This document shows, piece after piece, positions 1 to 7,342 of a stretch of 11,429 nt of DNA (the first letter of the stretch is position 1; every line of letters starts with the position of its first letter). The DNA is taken from positions 1 through 11,429 of the forward strand of contig CAJUAN010000045.1 in assembly GCA_910584715.1 (NCBI GenBank). Direction: 5' to 3'. The stretch is from an uncultured Oscillospiraceae bacterium. GTDB taxonomy: Bacteria; Bacillota; Clostridia; Oscillospirales; Ruminococcaceae. A model generated the notes under the pieces. The model was not told the origin of the DNA and made no database searches. It saw only the letters and a program-made list of their open reading frames with translations. A program made the translations under genes and the position numbers.

Positions 1-55
1 GACCGTTGCGTATCTGAGCTTCGAGCCGGAGCTTTGCGATGTAGTCGTCCATTGA

Positions 56-568
56 AGAGGATATAGCTTATCCATTAGGTTGTCAAAAGACGAGCAGGAA
101 CTTGTGGACTACTATAATAAACTGCCGCCAACAAAAAAATAAATATTATTGCAAGAGTCGAGGCTATAGCAGATATTTATAAAGAGCAGATCGAAGAACC
201 TAAACCGTTTATACTATCAATATACTGCTTGCAGAACCGTGTTTCGGCTGGAGTAGGAAAGGAACTTTTCGACTATGAACAATGGGATACTGTTGATGTA
301 GTTGAAACTCCCATGAGTCGCAAAGCCGATTTTATGCTTATTGTTGACGGAGAAAGTATGTCTCCCAAATTTCATGACGGAGATTACGTCCTCGTCTGCC
401 AACAGCCCGCTGTAGAATTAGGACATTTATGTTGAGTGTAAGGACTATATAAAGAAGTACGACGGTGATTACTTAATTTCGCTCAATCCGAATTATGATG
501 ATATTTACATAGATAAAGAGCCGCGATGCTTCGGATTAGTTTTTGGAATGCCAGAATTGGCAGAGTAA
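56..568 (+). pseudogene. Decayed XRE/S24 (LexA-like) phage-type repressor, C-terminal part
   Basis: Three frames together spell the linker and S24 peptidase-like domain of a Cro/CI-type repressor. Frame 2 gives RLSKDEQELVDYYNKLPPTK (from 77), a linker typical of these proteins. Frame 1 (from 148) gives IARVEAIADIYKE and then the S24 core with ADFMLIVDGESMSPKFHDGD, where the Ser of GESM is the expected nucleophile. Frame 2 resumes at 422 with YIKKYDGDYLISLNPNYDD and RCFGLVFGMPELAE, ending at TAA 566-568; the Lys of YIKK fits the catalytic base position. The first shift lies at a run of seven A (133-139) and restoring one A rejoins the frames. The second, near 420-425, falls where relatives have an extra segment (GQIGI-type), and an 8-nt deletion would explain it. 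No N-terminal HTH can be read upstream, where a stop sits at 53-55. Such repressors control prophages and integrative elements. It is probably non-functional; the poly-A shift alone could be a sequencing error, the second is less easily so. Confidence 0.8.
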
Positions 569-576
569 AACTAAAT

Positions 577-631
577 AAAATAAGTATTTTAACGCGTTTA
601 AATTTCTTTAAAACGTTAAAATGCTTATTTT
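577..631. repeat. Large AT-rich inverted repeat, possible bidirectional terminator
   Basis: The arms are 577-602 and 607-631 around a 4-nt loop (TTTC). The outer 18 positions pair with only one G-T wobble, then a small CG/A internal loop, then six more A/T pairs. The outer edges are A-rich on the left and T-rich on the right, so either transcript would end in a U-run. It begins 8 nt after the stop of the repressor remnant, so its simplest role is the terminator of that former gene. It could also be the end of a small mobile element, but no flanking target duplication is visible. Confidence 0.6.
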
Positions 632-806
632 GAGTTATTTGCGGTGTTAATGCCGATACGCACTAAACGTGTTTTTAATGGATTTGCCGCGTTAAAAAAT
701 TTCCAGTTAAAAACAATTAGAACCGCCAAAATTTTTTGACACTATATTTTTCCATGTTAAGTGTTTTTTAGGCATTAATCATTTGTTATATAGCCATTTC
801 TACCCA
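632..806. other. AT-rich noncoding stretch
   Basis: No gene is supported here. The stretch contains an 8-bp inverted pair, TTAATGCC at 647-654 and GGCATTAA at 771-778, and several motifs of the GTTAAAA type that echo the preceding inverted repeat. A TTGACA at 736-741 has no matching -10 box at 16-18 bp. The stretch looks like decayed accessory DNA between two broken genes. Confidence 0.4.
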
Positions 807-850
807 CTTTTTAGACTTTTTTAGGTTTTTATACTTTTTTGCATTTTGCA
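807..850. repeat. T-tract array with exact 9-nt period
   Basis: Runs of 4-6 T begin at 808, 817, 826, 835 and 844, that is exactly 9 nt apart, with units such as CTTTTTAGA, CTTTTTTAG, GTTTTTATA and CTTTTTTGC. The array abuts the stop of the truncated permease on the minus strand. Read on the minus strand in one frame it encodes a Lys-rich tripeptide series (KKY, KNL, KKS, KKW) before WVEMAI and a stop, so the periodicity could be relic coding sequence rather than a DNA-bending element. I cannot separate the two by reading alone. Confidence 0.5.
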
Positions 851-852
851 CG

Positions 853-996
853 TCAAGCTAAACCTATAAGCGACGGGCGGAAGGCTTTCAGCTCTGCAAA
901 TGAACCGACGCCAAGGGCAATGATCACAAGAATAGTCAAATACCGTCCTGCACTGCTTTTTATTTCTCTGAAGGCGGTTTTTACCAAAGTGTTCAT
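853..996 (-). pseudogene. N-terminal stub of FtsX/MacB-type ABC transporter permease
   Basis: An ATG at 996 opens 47 codons on the minus strand: MNTLVKTAFREIKSSAGRYL followed by TILVIIALGVGSFAELKA, closing at TGA 853-855. This is the recognisable N-terminus of large permeases of the FtsX/MacB class (xxLxKxxFREIKxSxGRxLAIxxIIALGVGFFAG), covering the cytoplasmic lead-in and most of the first membrane helix. Such proteins normally run to several hundred residues or more. Here similarity stops after about residue 40, and no continuation is visible in any frame to the left. Two positions where relatives usually carry small residues are S32 and E35 in the GVGSFAE stretch, consistent with decay. The upstream DNA keeps operator-like dyads, so the promoter region may have outlived its gene. 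A functional 47-residue membrane peptide is unlikely. Confidence 0.75.
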
Positions 997-1017
997 AATG
1001 TTACCACTGTCGTGAAG

Positions 1018-1040
1018 CTGCCATTAGGTTCTAATGGCAG
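1018..1040. promoter_or_regulatory. 9-bp perfect dyad, operator-like
   Basis: CTGCCATTA (1018-1026) and TAATGGCAG (1032-1040) are perfect inverted repeats separated by GGTTC. The dyad lies about 21 bp upstream of the truncated permease start on the minus strand, a place where a repressor would block its transcription or translation. There is no T-run, so a terminator is unlikely. The regulator is unknown; none is encoded nearby except the dead S24 remnant. Confidence 0.45.
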
Positions 1041-1102
1041 TATAACTTTGACCGGCTAAAAAGCCTGCAAATGCGTTGATTAAGCAGTTTGCAAGTTTTT
1101 TT

Positions 1103-1126
1103 ATTTTAATTGAGTTTAATTAAAAT
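1103..1126. promoter_or_regulatory. Second dyad upstream of permease stub
   Basis: ATTTTAATT (1103-1111) and AATTAAAAT (1118-1126) are perfect inverted repeats with a 6-nt spacer. The site lies about 110-130 bp upstream of the permease stub. Between it and the stub, TGCAAATGC (around 1067-1075) and GCAGTTTGCA (around 1084-1093) form an imperfect third dyad. All three suit a regulated promoter for a drug or peptide exporter, but A/T-only dyads also arise by chance. Confidence 0.3.
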
Positions 1127-1376
1127 GCGAAGAAATTCAATCAAAATCAACAGTATAAAATTAAGTATAGGAGTAAAATTTTAAGCGCACTACACGTGTA
1201 TAAATAAGACTCTACGCAGGTTTTAAAAAGGTTTTCGCCATATCCATCGTTCAATTGATCATCAGCATTGAAACCACAAATCAAAAACAATAGAATCGAA
1301 TTTTTTACATTAACAACAAAAATACGATATTTATTATTTAAAGAACAAAATTTTTTCCTTGAATATTCACAAAAAA
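1127..1376. other. Noncoding AT-rich stretch downstream of trkH
   Basis: No supported gene. There is a 10-bp palindrome TACACGTGTA at 1191-1200. I see no convincing GC-rich intrinsic terminator for the trkH transcript, which enters this region from the right on the minus strand. The only open frame of note is a Cys- and aromatic-rich 80-codon frame overlapping the trkH stop, which I do not accept as a gene. Confidence 0.5.
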
Positions 1377-2810
1377 TCACTTTTTCCATGTTGCCGGAGT
1401 AAACAGCAGCAGCATCGGGAAAAGCTCCAGTCTGCCCGCAAGCATATCGAAAATTAGAACCGCTTTTGCAGGAGCAGAGAAAAATCCAAAGTTCTCCGTA
1501 GGACCCACAAGCTCAAGTCCGGGACCGATATTGTTTATCGCCGCGGTAACTGCTGTAAAGTTGGTTATCATATCGTGGTTGTCAAAGGAAACAAGCACCA
1601 GCGATATAACAAAAACCATAAGATATGCCACCATGAACACGTTTACTCCCCGCACCACATCATGATCTATCGGGTGAGCGTTTATTTTTATCTTCTTGAC
1701 CTGCTTCGGATGAACGATAACAAGAAGCTCCTTTGCCATGCTTTTAAACAGAATGATTATCCTCGACACCTTGATGCCGCCGCCGGTACTTCCGGCACAG
1801 GCTCCTATGAACATCACAAGAACAAGGAGAGTCCTCGAAAGCTCGGGCCAAAGGTTAAAATCAACCGTACCGAAACCCGTTGTCGAAATCATGGAAGCCA
1901 CTGCAAAGGACGAATGCCGGAGAGCTTCGCCTACAGTGCTGAAAAGCCCGCTTATGTTTATTGTGATAAGTCCCGTAATGACAGCCACGATTACAAAAAA
2001 CACACAAACCTCGGTATTGAAAGCGTCACGGAATTTCCTGCATATTAGAAAGAAGTAGGAGTTGAAGTTCACCGAAAACAGTATCATAAAAACAGTTACA
2101 ACAATTTGTATCTTGGGAGGAAATCCTCCCATGCTGTTGTTGTAAACTCCGAAACCGCCTGTTCCCGCGGTGGCAAAGGAGGTGTTCAGAGCGTCAAATA
2201 CAGACATTCCGCAGATAAGCAGCGCCACAAATTCCATGATAGTCAGAACAAAATATATTTTGTACAGCATAATGGCCGTGCTTTTGACCTTAGGTACAAG
2301 CTTGCTGACCGACGGCCCCGGGCTTTCCGCTTTCATTATGTGCATATTCTGAGCTCCCGCCAGAGGCAAAAAAGCCATAATAAAGACCAGAACTCCCATT
2401 CCGCCTACCCAATGTGTGAAGCTCCTCCACATGAGCATTGATTTCGGCATACTCTCGACCTCGGACAGAATGCTCGCTCCCGTGGTGGTAAATCCCGAAA
2501 CCGTTTCAAACAAAGCGTCCAGATAAGAGGGTATCTCCCCTGAAATATAGAACGGTATCGCTCCGAAGATACTGAGCAGTATCCAGCTCAAAGCGACGAT
2601 AACGTTTCCCTCGCGGGAATAAAGCTGCTTGCGTTCCGGCTTTTTCCGTATCAGCAGACCGCCTATTGCAAGACACACAGCCGCGGTTATAAGGAAGTAC
2701 CAAAGAGCGCTCTCGCCGTAGCACACCGCGGTTACGGATGGTACGATCATAAACAGGGACTCAAATATAAGTATCCAGCCCAGAATGTAGGATATCATTT
2801 TAAAGTTCAT
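1377..2810 (-). CDS. trkH: Trk/Ktr-type potassium uptake pore subunit TrkH
   Basis: Membrane channel-like subunit that carries K+ (possibly with H+ or Na+) into the cell and works with the cytoplasmic regulator TrkA encoded just upstream. The 477 residues match the usual family length of about 480. All four pore-loop signatures are readable: FETVSGFTTTGAS (about 101-113), ATAGTGGFGVYN (214-225), STTGFGTVDFN (309-319) and NNIGPGLELVG (426-436). Their glycines build the selectivity filter. The conserved GACAGSTGGGIKVSR (336-350) follows pore loop 3, and the C-terminus ends in the family-typical GRLELFPMLLLFTPATW. Multiple hydrophobic helices cover the whole chain, starting at about residue 5. 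The ATG at 2810 is preceded by GGGAG in the 22-nt gap after trkA, so the two are surely co-transcribed. Nothing looks broken. Confidence 0.96.
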   Translation of the reverse strand: MNFKMISYILGWILIFESLFMIVPSVTAVCYGESALWYFLITAAVCLAIGGLLIRKKPERKQLYSREGNVIVALSWILLSIFGAIPFYISGEIPSYLDALFETVSGFTTTGASILSEVESMPKSMLMWRSFTHWVGGMGVLVFIMAFLPLAGAQNMHIMKAESPGPSVSKLVPKVKSTAIMLYKIYFVLTIMEFVALLICGMSVFDALNTSFATAGTGGFGVYNNSMGGFPPKIQIVVTVFMILFSVNFNSYFFLICRKFRDAFNTEVCVFFVIVAVITGLITINISGLFSTVGEALRHSSFAVASMISTTGFGTVDFNLWPELSRTLLVLVMFIGACAGSTGGGIKVSRIIILFKSMAKELLVIVHPKQVKKIKINAHPIDHDVVRGVNVFMVAYLMVFVISLVLVSFDNHDMITNFTAVTAAINNIGPGLELVGPTENFGFFSAPAKAVLIFDMLAGRLELFPMLLLFTPATWKK

Positions 2811-2832
2811 ATCTCAGCTACTCCCGATCTTA

Positions 2833-4188
2833 TCATTTAAGAATATCCGTAATATCATGCAGGGCAAGGTGATTTGAAACAATAACCACCGCGTCCCCTA
2901 CCTGAATGCTGTCCTGACCGTGAGGTATGATGACCTTTCTGTCCCGCAGGATAGCCGCCACAAGCACGCCCTCCTTGAACTGCATTTCCATAAGTGGAAC
3001 TCCCGCGATCCGCGAGTCCTCCTTTATTATGAACTCTGCAGCCTCGACCTTTCCCTTTATCAGGTTGTAGAAGGTCTCAACGTTGCTTCCCATGGCATTT
3101 TTCATGGCTCTGACGTAGCGTATTATCGTCTCCGAAGTAATATTTTTGGGGTAAATTATCGAGTCCAGATCAAGATGTTTGATAACGTCGCCGAAATCTA
3201 TACGGTTTATTTTGGTAACAAGCTTTGCGTTTCCCACGCTTCTGGCAAACAGAGACAGCAGGATATTTTCCTCGTCCAGATTAGTCAGCGCAACAAACGC
3301 GCCGGAGTTTTCAAGACCTGCTTCAAGCAGTACCGTCTGGTCGGAGGCGTCCCCGTTTATGACCACCGCTTCGTCCATAAGAGCGTCAAGCTCCTCGCAG
3401 CGGGCGGGGTCTTTCTCTATCAGGGTAACGTTTATTCCCGAACGTATCAGCATTTCGCAAAGATAGTGACCTATCTCTCCGCCGCCGACGATCATAGCGT
3501 TTTTGACAGAATTGGTCTTGTACTTTATCTTGCGGAAAAAATCGTTTGCCTTGCGGGGAGCGGCTACTATCGAAATAACGTCCTTTTCCTCAAAAACGAA
3601 ATCGCCGTAGGCTATGTAGGCTTCGTCCCCGCGCTCAATAGTGCAGACAAGCACGTCGCTGTGAAATTTGATATTGATATCCTTGACTGCGCAGCCTGCC
3701 AGCGGACTGTTTTCAGGCAGACGGAACTTCAGCAGCTCCACCCGTCCCTTTGCAAAGGTATCAATCTTTATCGCCGACGGAAAACGAAGTATACGCGCTA
3801 TCTCCGAAGCGGCGGCAAATTCGGGATTTATTACCATTGCAAGTCCCAGCTCGTCTTTCAGGAACGGAGCCTCGATGTTGTACTGAGGACTTCTGACGCG
3901 GGCGATAGTCTGACAGTTACCCGCTTTTTTAGCGATAAGGCAGCAGAGCAGGTTAAGCTCGTCGGAGCCGGTTACCGCGATAAGCAGATCGGCGTGAGTA
4001 ATGCCCGCCTCCTGCTGAGTCGCGCGGGTGGCGCCGTTGCCCTCAACTCCCATTACATCAAAACGGCTTACGATGTTATCAACAATTTTTCTGTCGGAGT
4101 CAATGACGGTGACGTTATTGTCCTCCTCGTTCAGCTGCTCGGCAAGAGCCTGACCGACCTTGCCGCAGCCTACTATGATAATGTTCAT
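2833..4188 (-). CDS. trkA: Trk system potassium uptake regulator TrkA (double RCK)
   Basis: Peripheral cytoplasmic protein that binds nucleotides and gates TrkH. The 451 residues hold two full RCK modules. The first has a Rossmann glycine motif (IIIVGCGKVGQALAEQL, 3-19) with acidic residue D30 at the end of strand 2, followed by a TrkA_C-type domain at roughly 139-212. The second has IVGGGEIGHYLCEML (233-247) with acidic E258, followed by a second TrkA_C domain at roughly 368-450. This tandem N-C-N-C layout is that of classical TrkA rather than single-RCK KtrA. In Firmicutes some RCK_C domains of K+ transport proteins bind c-di-AMP; whether these do cannot be read from the sequence. The ATG at 4188 has a Shine-Dalgarno AAGGG 8-9 nt upstream. 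The gene starts 33 nt after the HD-GYP gene and ends 22 nt before trkH. Confidence 0.96.
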   Translation of the reverse strand: MNIIIVGCGKVGQALAEQLNEEDNNVTVIDSDRKIVDNIVSRFDVMGVEGNGATRATQQEAGITHADLLIAVTGSDELNLLCCLIAKKAGNCQTIARVRSPQYNIEAPFLKDELGLAMVINPEFAAASEIARILRFPSAIKIDTFAKGRVELLKFRLPENSPLAGCAVKDINIKFHSDVLVCTIERGDEAYIAYGDFVFEEKDVISIVAAPRKANDFFRKIKYKTNSVKNAMIVGGGEIGHYLCEMLIRSGINVTLIEKDPARCEELDALMDEAVVINGDASDQTVLLEAGLENSGAFVALTNLDEENILLSLFARSVGNAKLVTKINRIDFGDVIKHLDLDSIIYPKNITSETIIRYVRAMKNAMGSNVETFYNLIKGKVEAAEFIIKEDSRIAGVPLMEMQFKEGVLVAAILRDRKVIIPHGQDSIQVGDAVVIVSNHLALHDITDILK

Positions 4189-4221
4189 GATCTACCCTTC
4201 TTTGACTGTAAGACTGCGGCG

Positions 4222-7191
4222 TTACAGCGTTGCTGTTTGAACACCGCCGCTGTTTTCTTTAAGAATATCCGCGGTACCGTCCGCTATCATATCAAGCATA
4301 TGAGGAACTATCTGCGGGTCGAACTGACCGCCCTTTCCCTTTTCAAGCTCGGAGATCACCGTTTCCGTGCTGAGCGGCTTGCGGTAGCACCTCTCGCTTG
4401 ACATGGCGTCGTAGGTGTCCGCCACGCCGATTATCCTTGCCACAAGAGGAATGTCCTCTCCGGCTCTGCCCTCGCAGTAGCCTCCGCCGTCATAGCGTTC
4501 GTGGTGGAACTTCGCGCCCTCGGAAATACCGTTCAGGGCGGTAAAGTTTTTCAGTATGTCTGCGCCGATCTTCGGGTGGGTCTGAATGACCTCCCTTTCC
4601 TCGGGGTCGAGCTTTCCCGGCTTGTTTAGGATATGGTCGGGAATACCTATCTTTCCGATATCGTGGAGCAGAGCCACATAATAGATATGCTCCTGTTCCT
4701 CCGGGGACAGCCCCATGCGCTTTGCAAGCTCCCTGGAGTACCTCGCCACACGTATGGAGTGACCGTTTGTGTATTTGTCCTTAGCGTCAATAGTACCAGC
4801 AAATGTAAGCAGGGACTGCTCCAGAATGTCTTGATATTCGCGCTGCCTGCGCCTTGCGAGCTTGACCTTTGCCGCCGAAATTGGTGTGATAGAACCCATA
4901 GCTATCGCCATAAGAGCAAACGCCGCGCACACCCAGAAAAGCGGGTGTTCCACAAGCTTTTTGCGTTTTCTTATTCCAATGCTGCACGAGCTTCCCGATT
5001 TCCCGTCCGTATCCTCCGTTCCGTCGGGAGCGATTACCCTCATGCCGAATTCGTACCGTCCTCCCGAAAGATTCGTATAGCTTACGGAACCGCTTTTCGC
5101 GCCGTCAAGAACTATCTCCCCATCATCGAAGCCGTCAAGCCTGTAGCCGATTGAAAATCTTGTGGTATCGGTAAAGGACAGCGCGGCAAAATTCACCGTA
5201 ACGCGCTGAGCGCCGCTGGATATTGTCATGTCCTCCGGATGGTCGTAAACCGTTCCGTCCACCTCAATACTGCTTATAACGACCTTGGGCAGCTCGTTTT
5301 CCGGAGCTGTGAAGCCGAACTCGCTTATGCCGTTTCTTGTGGCAAGGTAAAGCTTTCCTCCGTCGTAGCAGTGCCATGTGTTGGCGTTCAGCGAACCGGA
5401 CAGACCGTACTCAAATCCGTATGTCACGGGATCGCCTGTTCCGCCGTTCAGCAGGTCCCCGCGGTCAGCGGCAAGTATGCCGTTATTTTGGAGCAGCCAC
5501 AGAGTACCGTCTATCAAATAAAAATCAAAGATACTTCCCGGGCCCTTTTCAAGGGCTTCAAGCTTTGTGAAGGAGCCGTCTTTCATGTAGTACAGGCTGC
5601 TTCCCGCGCTGATAAAGTAGCAGTTTTTTTCGGTATCGCTCAGCATACGGAGCACAACGCCCTCGTTAAGTCCCTCGGAAAAGCTGTGTGAAACTACATC
5701 TCCGCCGCTCTTTATTTCGTAAATGCCGCCTCCGTCGCTACCCGCAAATACGGAGCCGTCCTCAGTCTCAAGCAGCGAAAGAATAGCAGGATATTCCAGA
5801 TCGGTAAAGCTTTCGACTTTTCCGTCGTTAATAAAGCTGACTCCGTTCTGCATACCTACCGCGACTGTGCCGTCCTTAAGCTCCAGCAACGTCCTCGCCC
5901 GGTCTCCCGCAAGACCGTCCTTGCTGCTGTAGGAAACTATTTCGCCGCTTTCGGGGTCGTACATGACAACGGGGGTATCCGAATAGGAAGCCGCCCATAT
6001 CCGCTCCTTGGAGTCGGCGATTATATGCCTTACACGGATACCGTCAAGCATTTCCGTCAGAGGGCTTTCAACTCTTTGCCAGTCCGCGCCGCAGACTATG
6101 ATGCCGCTGTCGGTACCGATATATTTAAAATCTCCGCTGACAGCCACGGCGTTGAGAGCTGTTCCGTCAAGCTCCGCCGCGGAGTTGGGGGAGGAAAAAC
6201 ACCCCTTGCTGTACCTGACAATACCCTCGCTTGTGGAGGCGAGCCACACATTCCCCTCGTAATCCACAAACGCGCTGTTGAGGGAGACAGCACCCTCGCT
6301 TTCGCTGAATTCCTTTACCGTGCCGTCGGGATATATCATGCCGAAGCCGTGCAGACCGCTTACGGTCATTTCGCCTCCGCTCATCATTCTCATGCTGTTG
6401 TGGGTGATAACGTTCTCCATTTCGTAAAGCTGGGTTTTCATGCCTCTTTCAAGGTCGACCGAATCAAAGCTGATACGCATTACCTTGCTTCCCGCGCTGC
6501 CCAGCCAGACGTCGCCGTCCATTCCCGCTGCGACGCTGTAGACCGACTCGCCCTCTCCGAGAAGTTTCTCGCCGGAAATAATGCTCACGAGCTGCCCCTC
6601 ATACAGCACCGCGCAGCCGCCGGAGCTTTCCGCGCCCCAGACCCTGCCGAATTTATCAACCGCAAGGGAGTACACCGTCTGTCCCGAAAGCTCCGGAACA
6701 TCGTACACAGTCATTACTCCGTCAGCTATCTGGGCAATTCCCGAATTTGAGCAGGCGTAAACAATGCCGGACGAATCCTCGGCGAAGCCCCTCACGCACA
6801 GGAAAGTATCGCCGGGCTGACCGTCGGGCTGACCGATACTGCCGTTTTCGTAAACAAACACGCCCGCGTCGTTAGTGCCAATCCAAAGCCTGCCGGACGA
6901 GTCCTCAAAAAGCATTCTTACCGAAGAGGAAGGCAGTATACCCTCGGAGCTGAAATTGCGGAACTCCGTACCGTCGAAACGTATAAGACCGCCGTAGCTG
7001 CCTACCCATACATAGCCGTCGGAGGTTTGCAGAACGTCGTTCGCCTCGCCCGTGGGCAGACCGTTTCTCTCATTGAAAACCGTTCTCACATAGGGAAGCT
7101 CTTCCTCCGCGGATACCGCCGCAGTCAGTGAAAAAACAGAAAGCACCAAAATAATCTGAAACGCCAAAATTTTTCTTATCACGCCGCTCAC
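4222..7191 (-). CDS. Transmembrane sensor: Reg_prop beta-propeller, Y_Y_Y domain, HD-GYP phosphodiesterase
   Basis: The 989 residues start with a signal peptide or signal anchor (about 5-28, ending AVSAEEE). Repeats of the two-component-regulator propeller type follow, for example DGYVWVGSYGGLIRFDG (58-74), SGRLWIGTNDAGVFVYENG (99-117), FGRVWGAESSGG, DGDVWLGSAG, EGNVWLASTSEGIVRYSKG and DGSVFAGSDGGGIYEI, extending to about 625. A Y_Y_Y-like domain covers about 635-725, and one membrane helix lies at about 751-773. A cytoplasmic HD-GYP domain runs from about 786 to 970. Its expected metal ligands are present: H811, H843-D844 (LLHDIGK), H872 (THPK), H896-H897 and D925 (IGVADTYDAM). The signature HHERYDGGGYC has C906 where the family usually has Pro. 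HD-GYP domains hydrolyse c-di-GMP, or other cyclic dinucleotides in some members. GTG at 7191 is given as start, but the GTG at 7182 (codon 4) has the better Shine-Dalgarno, AGGTGA 5 nt upstream. First gene of an apparent operon with trkA and trkH. Confidence 0.93.
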   Translation of the reverse strand: MSGVIRKILAFQIILVLSVFSLTAAVSAEEELPYVRTVFNERNGLPTGEANDVLQTSDGYVWVGSYGGLIRFDGTEFRNFSSEGILPSSSVRMLFEDSSGRLWIGTNDAGVFVYENGSIGQPDGQPGDTFLCVRGFAEDSSGIVYACSNSGIAQIADGVMTVYDVPELSGQTVYSLAVDKFGRVWGAESSGGCAVLYEGQLVSIISGEKLLGEGESVYSVAAGMDGDVWLGSAGSKVMRISFDSVDLERGMKTQLYEMENVITHNSMRMMSGGEMTVSGLHGFGMIYPDGTVKEFSESEGAVSLNSAFVDYEGNVWLASTSEGIVRYSKGCFSSPNSAAELDGTALNAVAVSGDFKYIGTDSGIIVCGADWQRVESPLTEMLDGIRVRHIIADSKERIWAASYSDTPVVMYDPESGEIVSYSSKDGLAGDRARTLLELKDGTVAVGMQNGVSFINDGKVESFTDLEYPAILSLLETEDGSVFAGSDGGGIYEIKSGGDVVSHSFSEGLNEGVVLRMLSDTEKNCYFISAGSSLYYMKDGSFTKLEALEKGPGSIFDFYLIDGTLWLLQNNGILAADRGDLLNGGTGDPVTYGFEYGLSGSLNANTWHCYDGGKLYLATRNGISEFGFTAPENELPKVVISSIEVDGTVYDHPEDMTISSGAQRVTVNFAALSFTDTTRFSIGYRLDGFDDGEIVLDGAKSGSVSYTNLSGGRYEFGMRVIAPDGTEDTDGKSGSSCSIGIRKRKKLVEHPLFWVCAAFALMAIAMGSITPISAAKVKLARRRQREYQDILEQSLLTFAGTIDAKDKYTNGHSIRVARYSRELAKRMGLSPEEQEHIYYVALLHDIGKIGIPDHILNKPGKLDPEEREVIQTHPKIGADILKNFTALNGISEGAKFHHERYDGGGYCEGRAGEDIPLVARIIGVADTYDAMSSERCYRKPLSTETVISELEKGKGGQFDPQIVPHMLDMIADGTADILKENSGGVQTATL

Positions 7192-7233
7192 CTCATCTTA
7201 ATCAGTGGGAATGCCGAAAATCTTAACCATACT

Positions 7234-7262
7234 ATTTTATCATTTTTCGGAACATATTGCAA
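7234..7262 (-). promoter_or_regulatory. SigA-type promoter for the HD-GYP-trkA-trkH operon
   Basis: On the minus strand TTGCAA (7257-7262) and TAAAAT (7234-7239) are separated by exactly 17 bp. Initiation would fall near 7227, leaving a leader of about 35-45 nt before either GTG start. The downstream genes have gaps too short for strong promoters of their own. Confidence 0.6.
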
Positions 7263-7342
7263 GCCCCATTATGCACAAAAACCCGCCCGAACACCCTGCG
7301 GCGATTGACATATCCGGCGCGGCTGTCAGTAGTGTACAAGGT

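Noticed and set aside
1..52. Minus-strand frame from ATG 52 reading MDDYIAKLRLEAQIRNG off the left edge, and plus-strand frame TVAYLSFEPELCDVVVH ending at 53-55
   Set aside because: Both read plausibly as protein, but only 17 codons are visible, they overlap on opposite strands, and neither has a recognisable family or clear Shine-Dalgarno. The sequence left of the window is needed to decide.
1147..1389. 80-codon minus-strand frame overlapping the trkH stop
   Set aside because: No Shine-Dalgarno, 13-nt overlap with trkH, very AT-rich Cys/aromatic composition and no family resemblance; best seen as an open frame in noncoding DNA.
2920..4401. 493-codon plus-strand open frame opposite trkA
   Set aside because: It lies antisense to trkA and the end of the HD-GYP gene, both of which have unmistakable domain motifs; its protein shows no family features and is a shadow of the codon bias.
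7305..7333. TTGACA at 7305-7310 as a promoter -35
   Set aside because: No acceptable -10 box occurs 16-18 bp downstream, and a much better promoter lies at 7392-7420.
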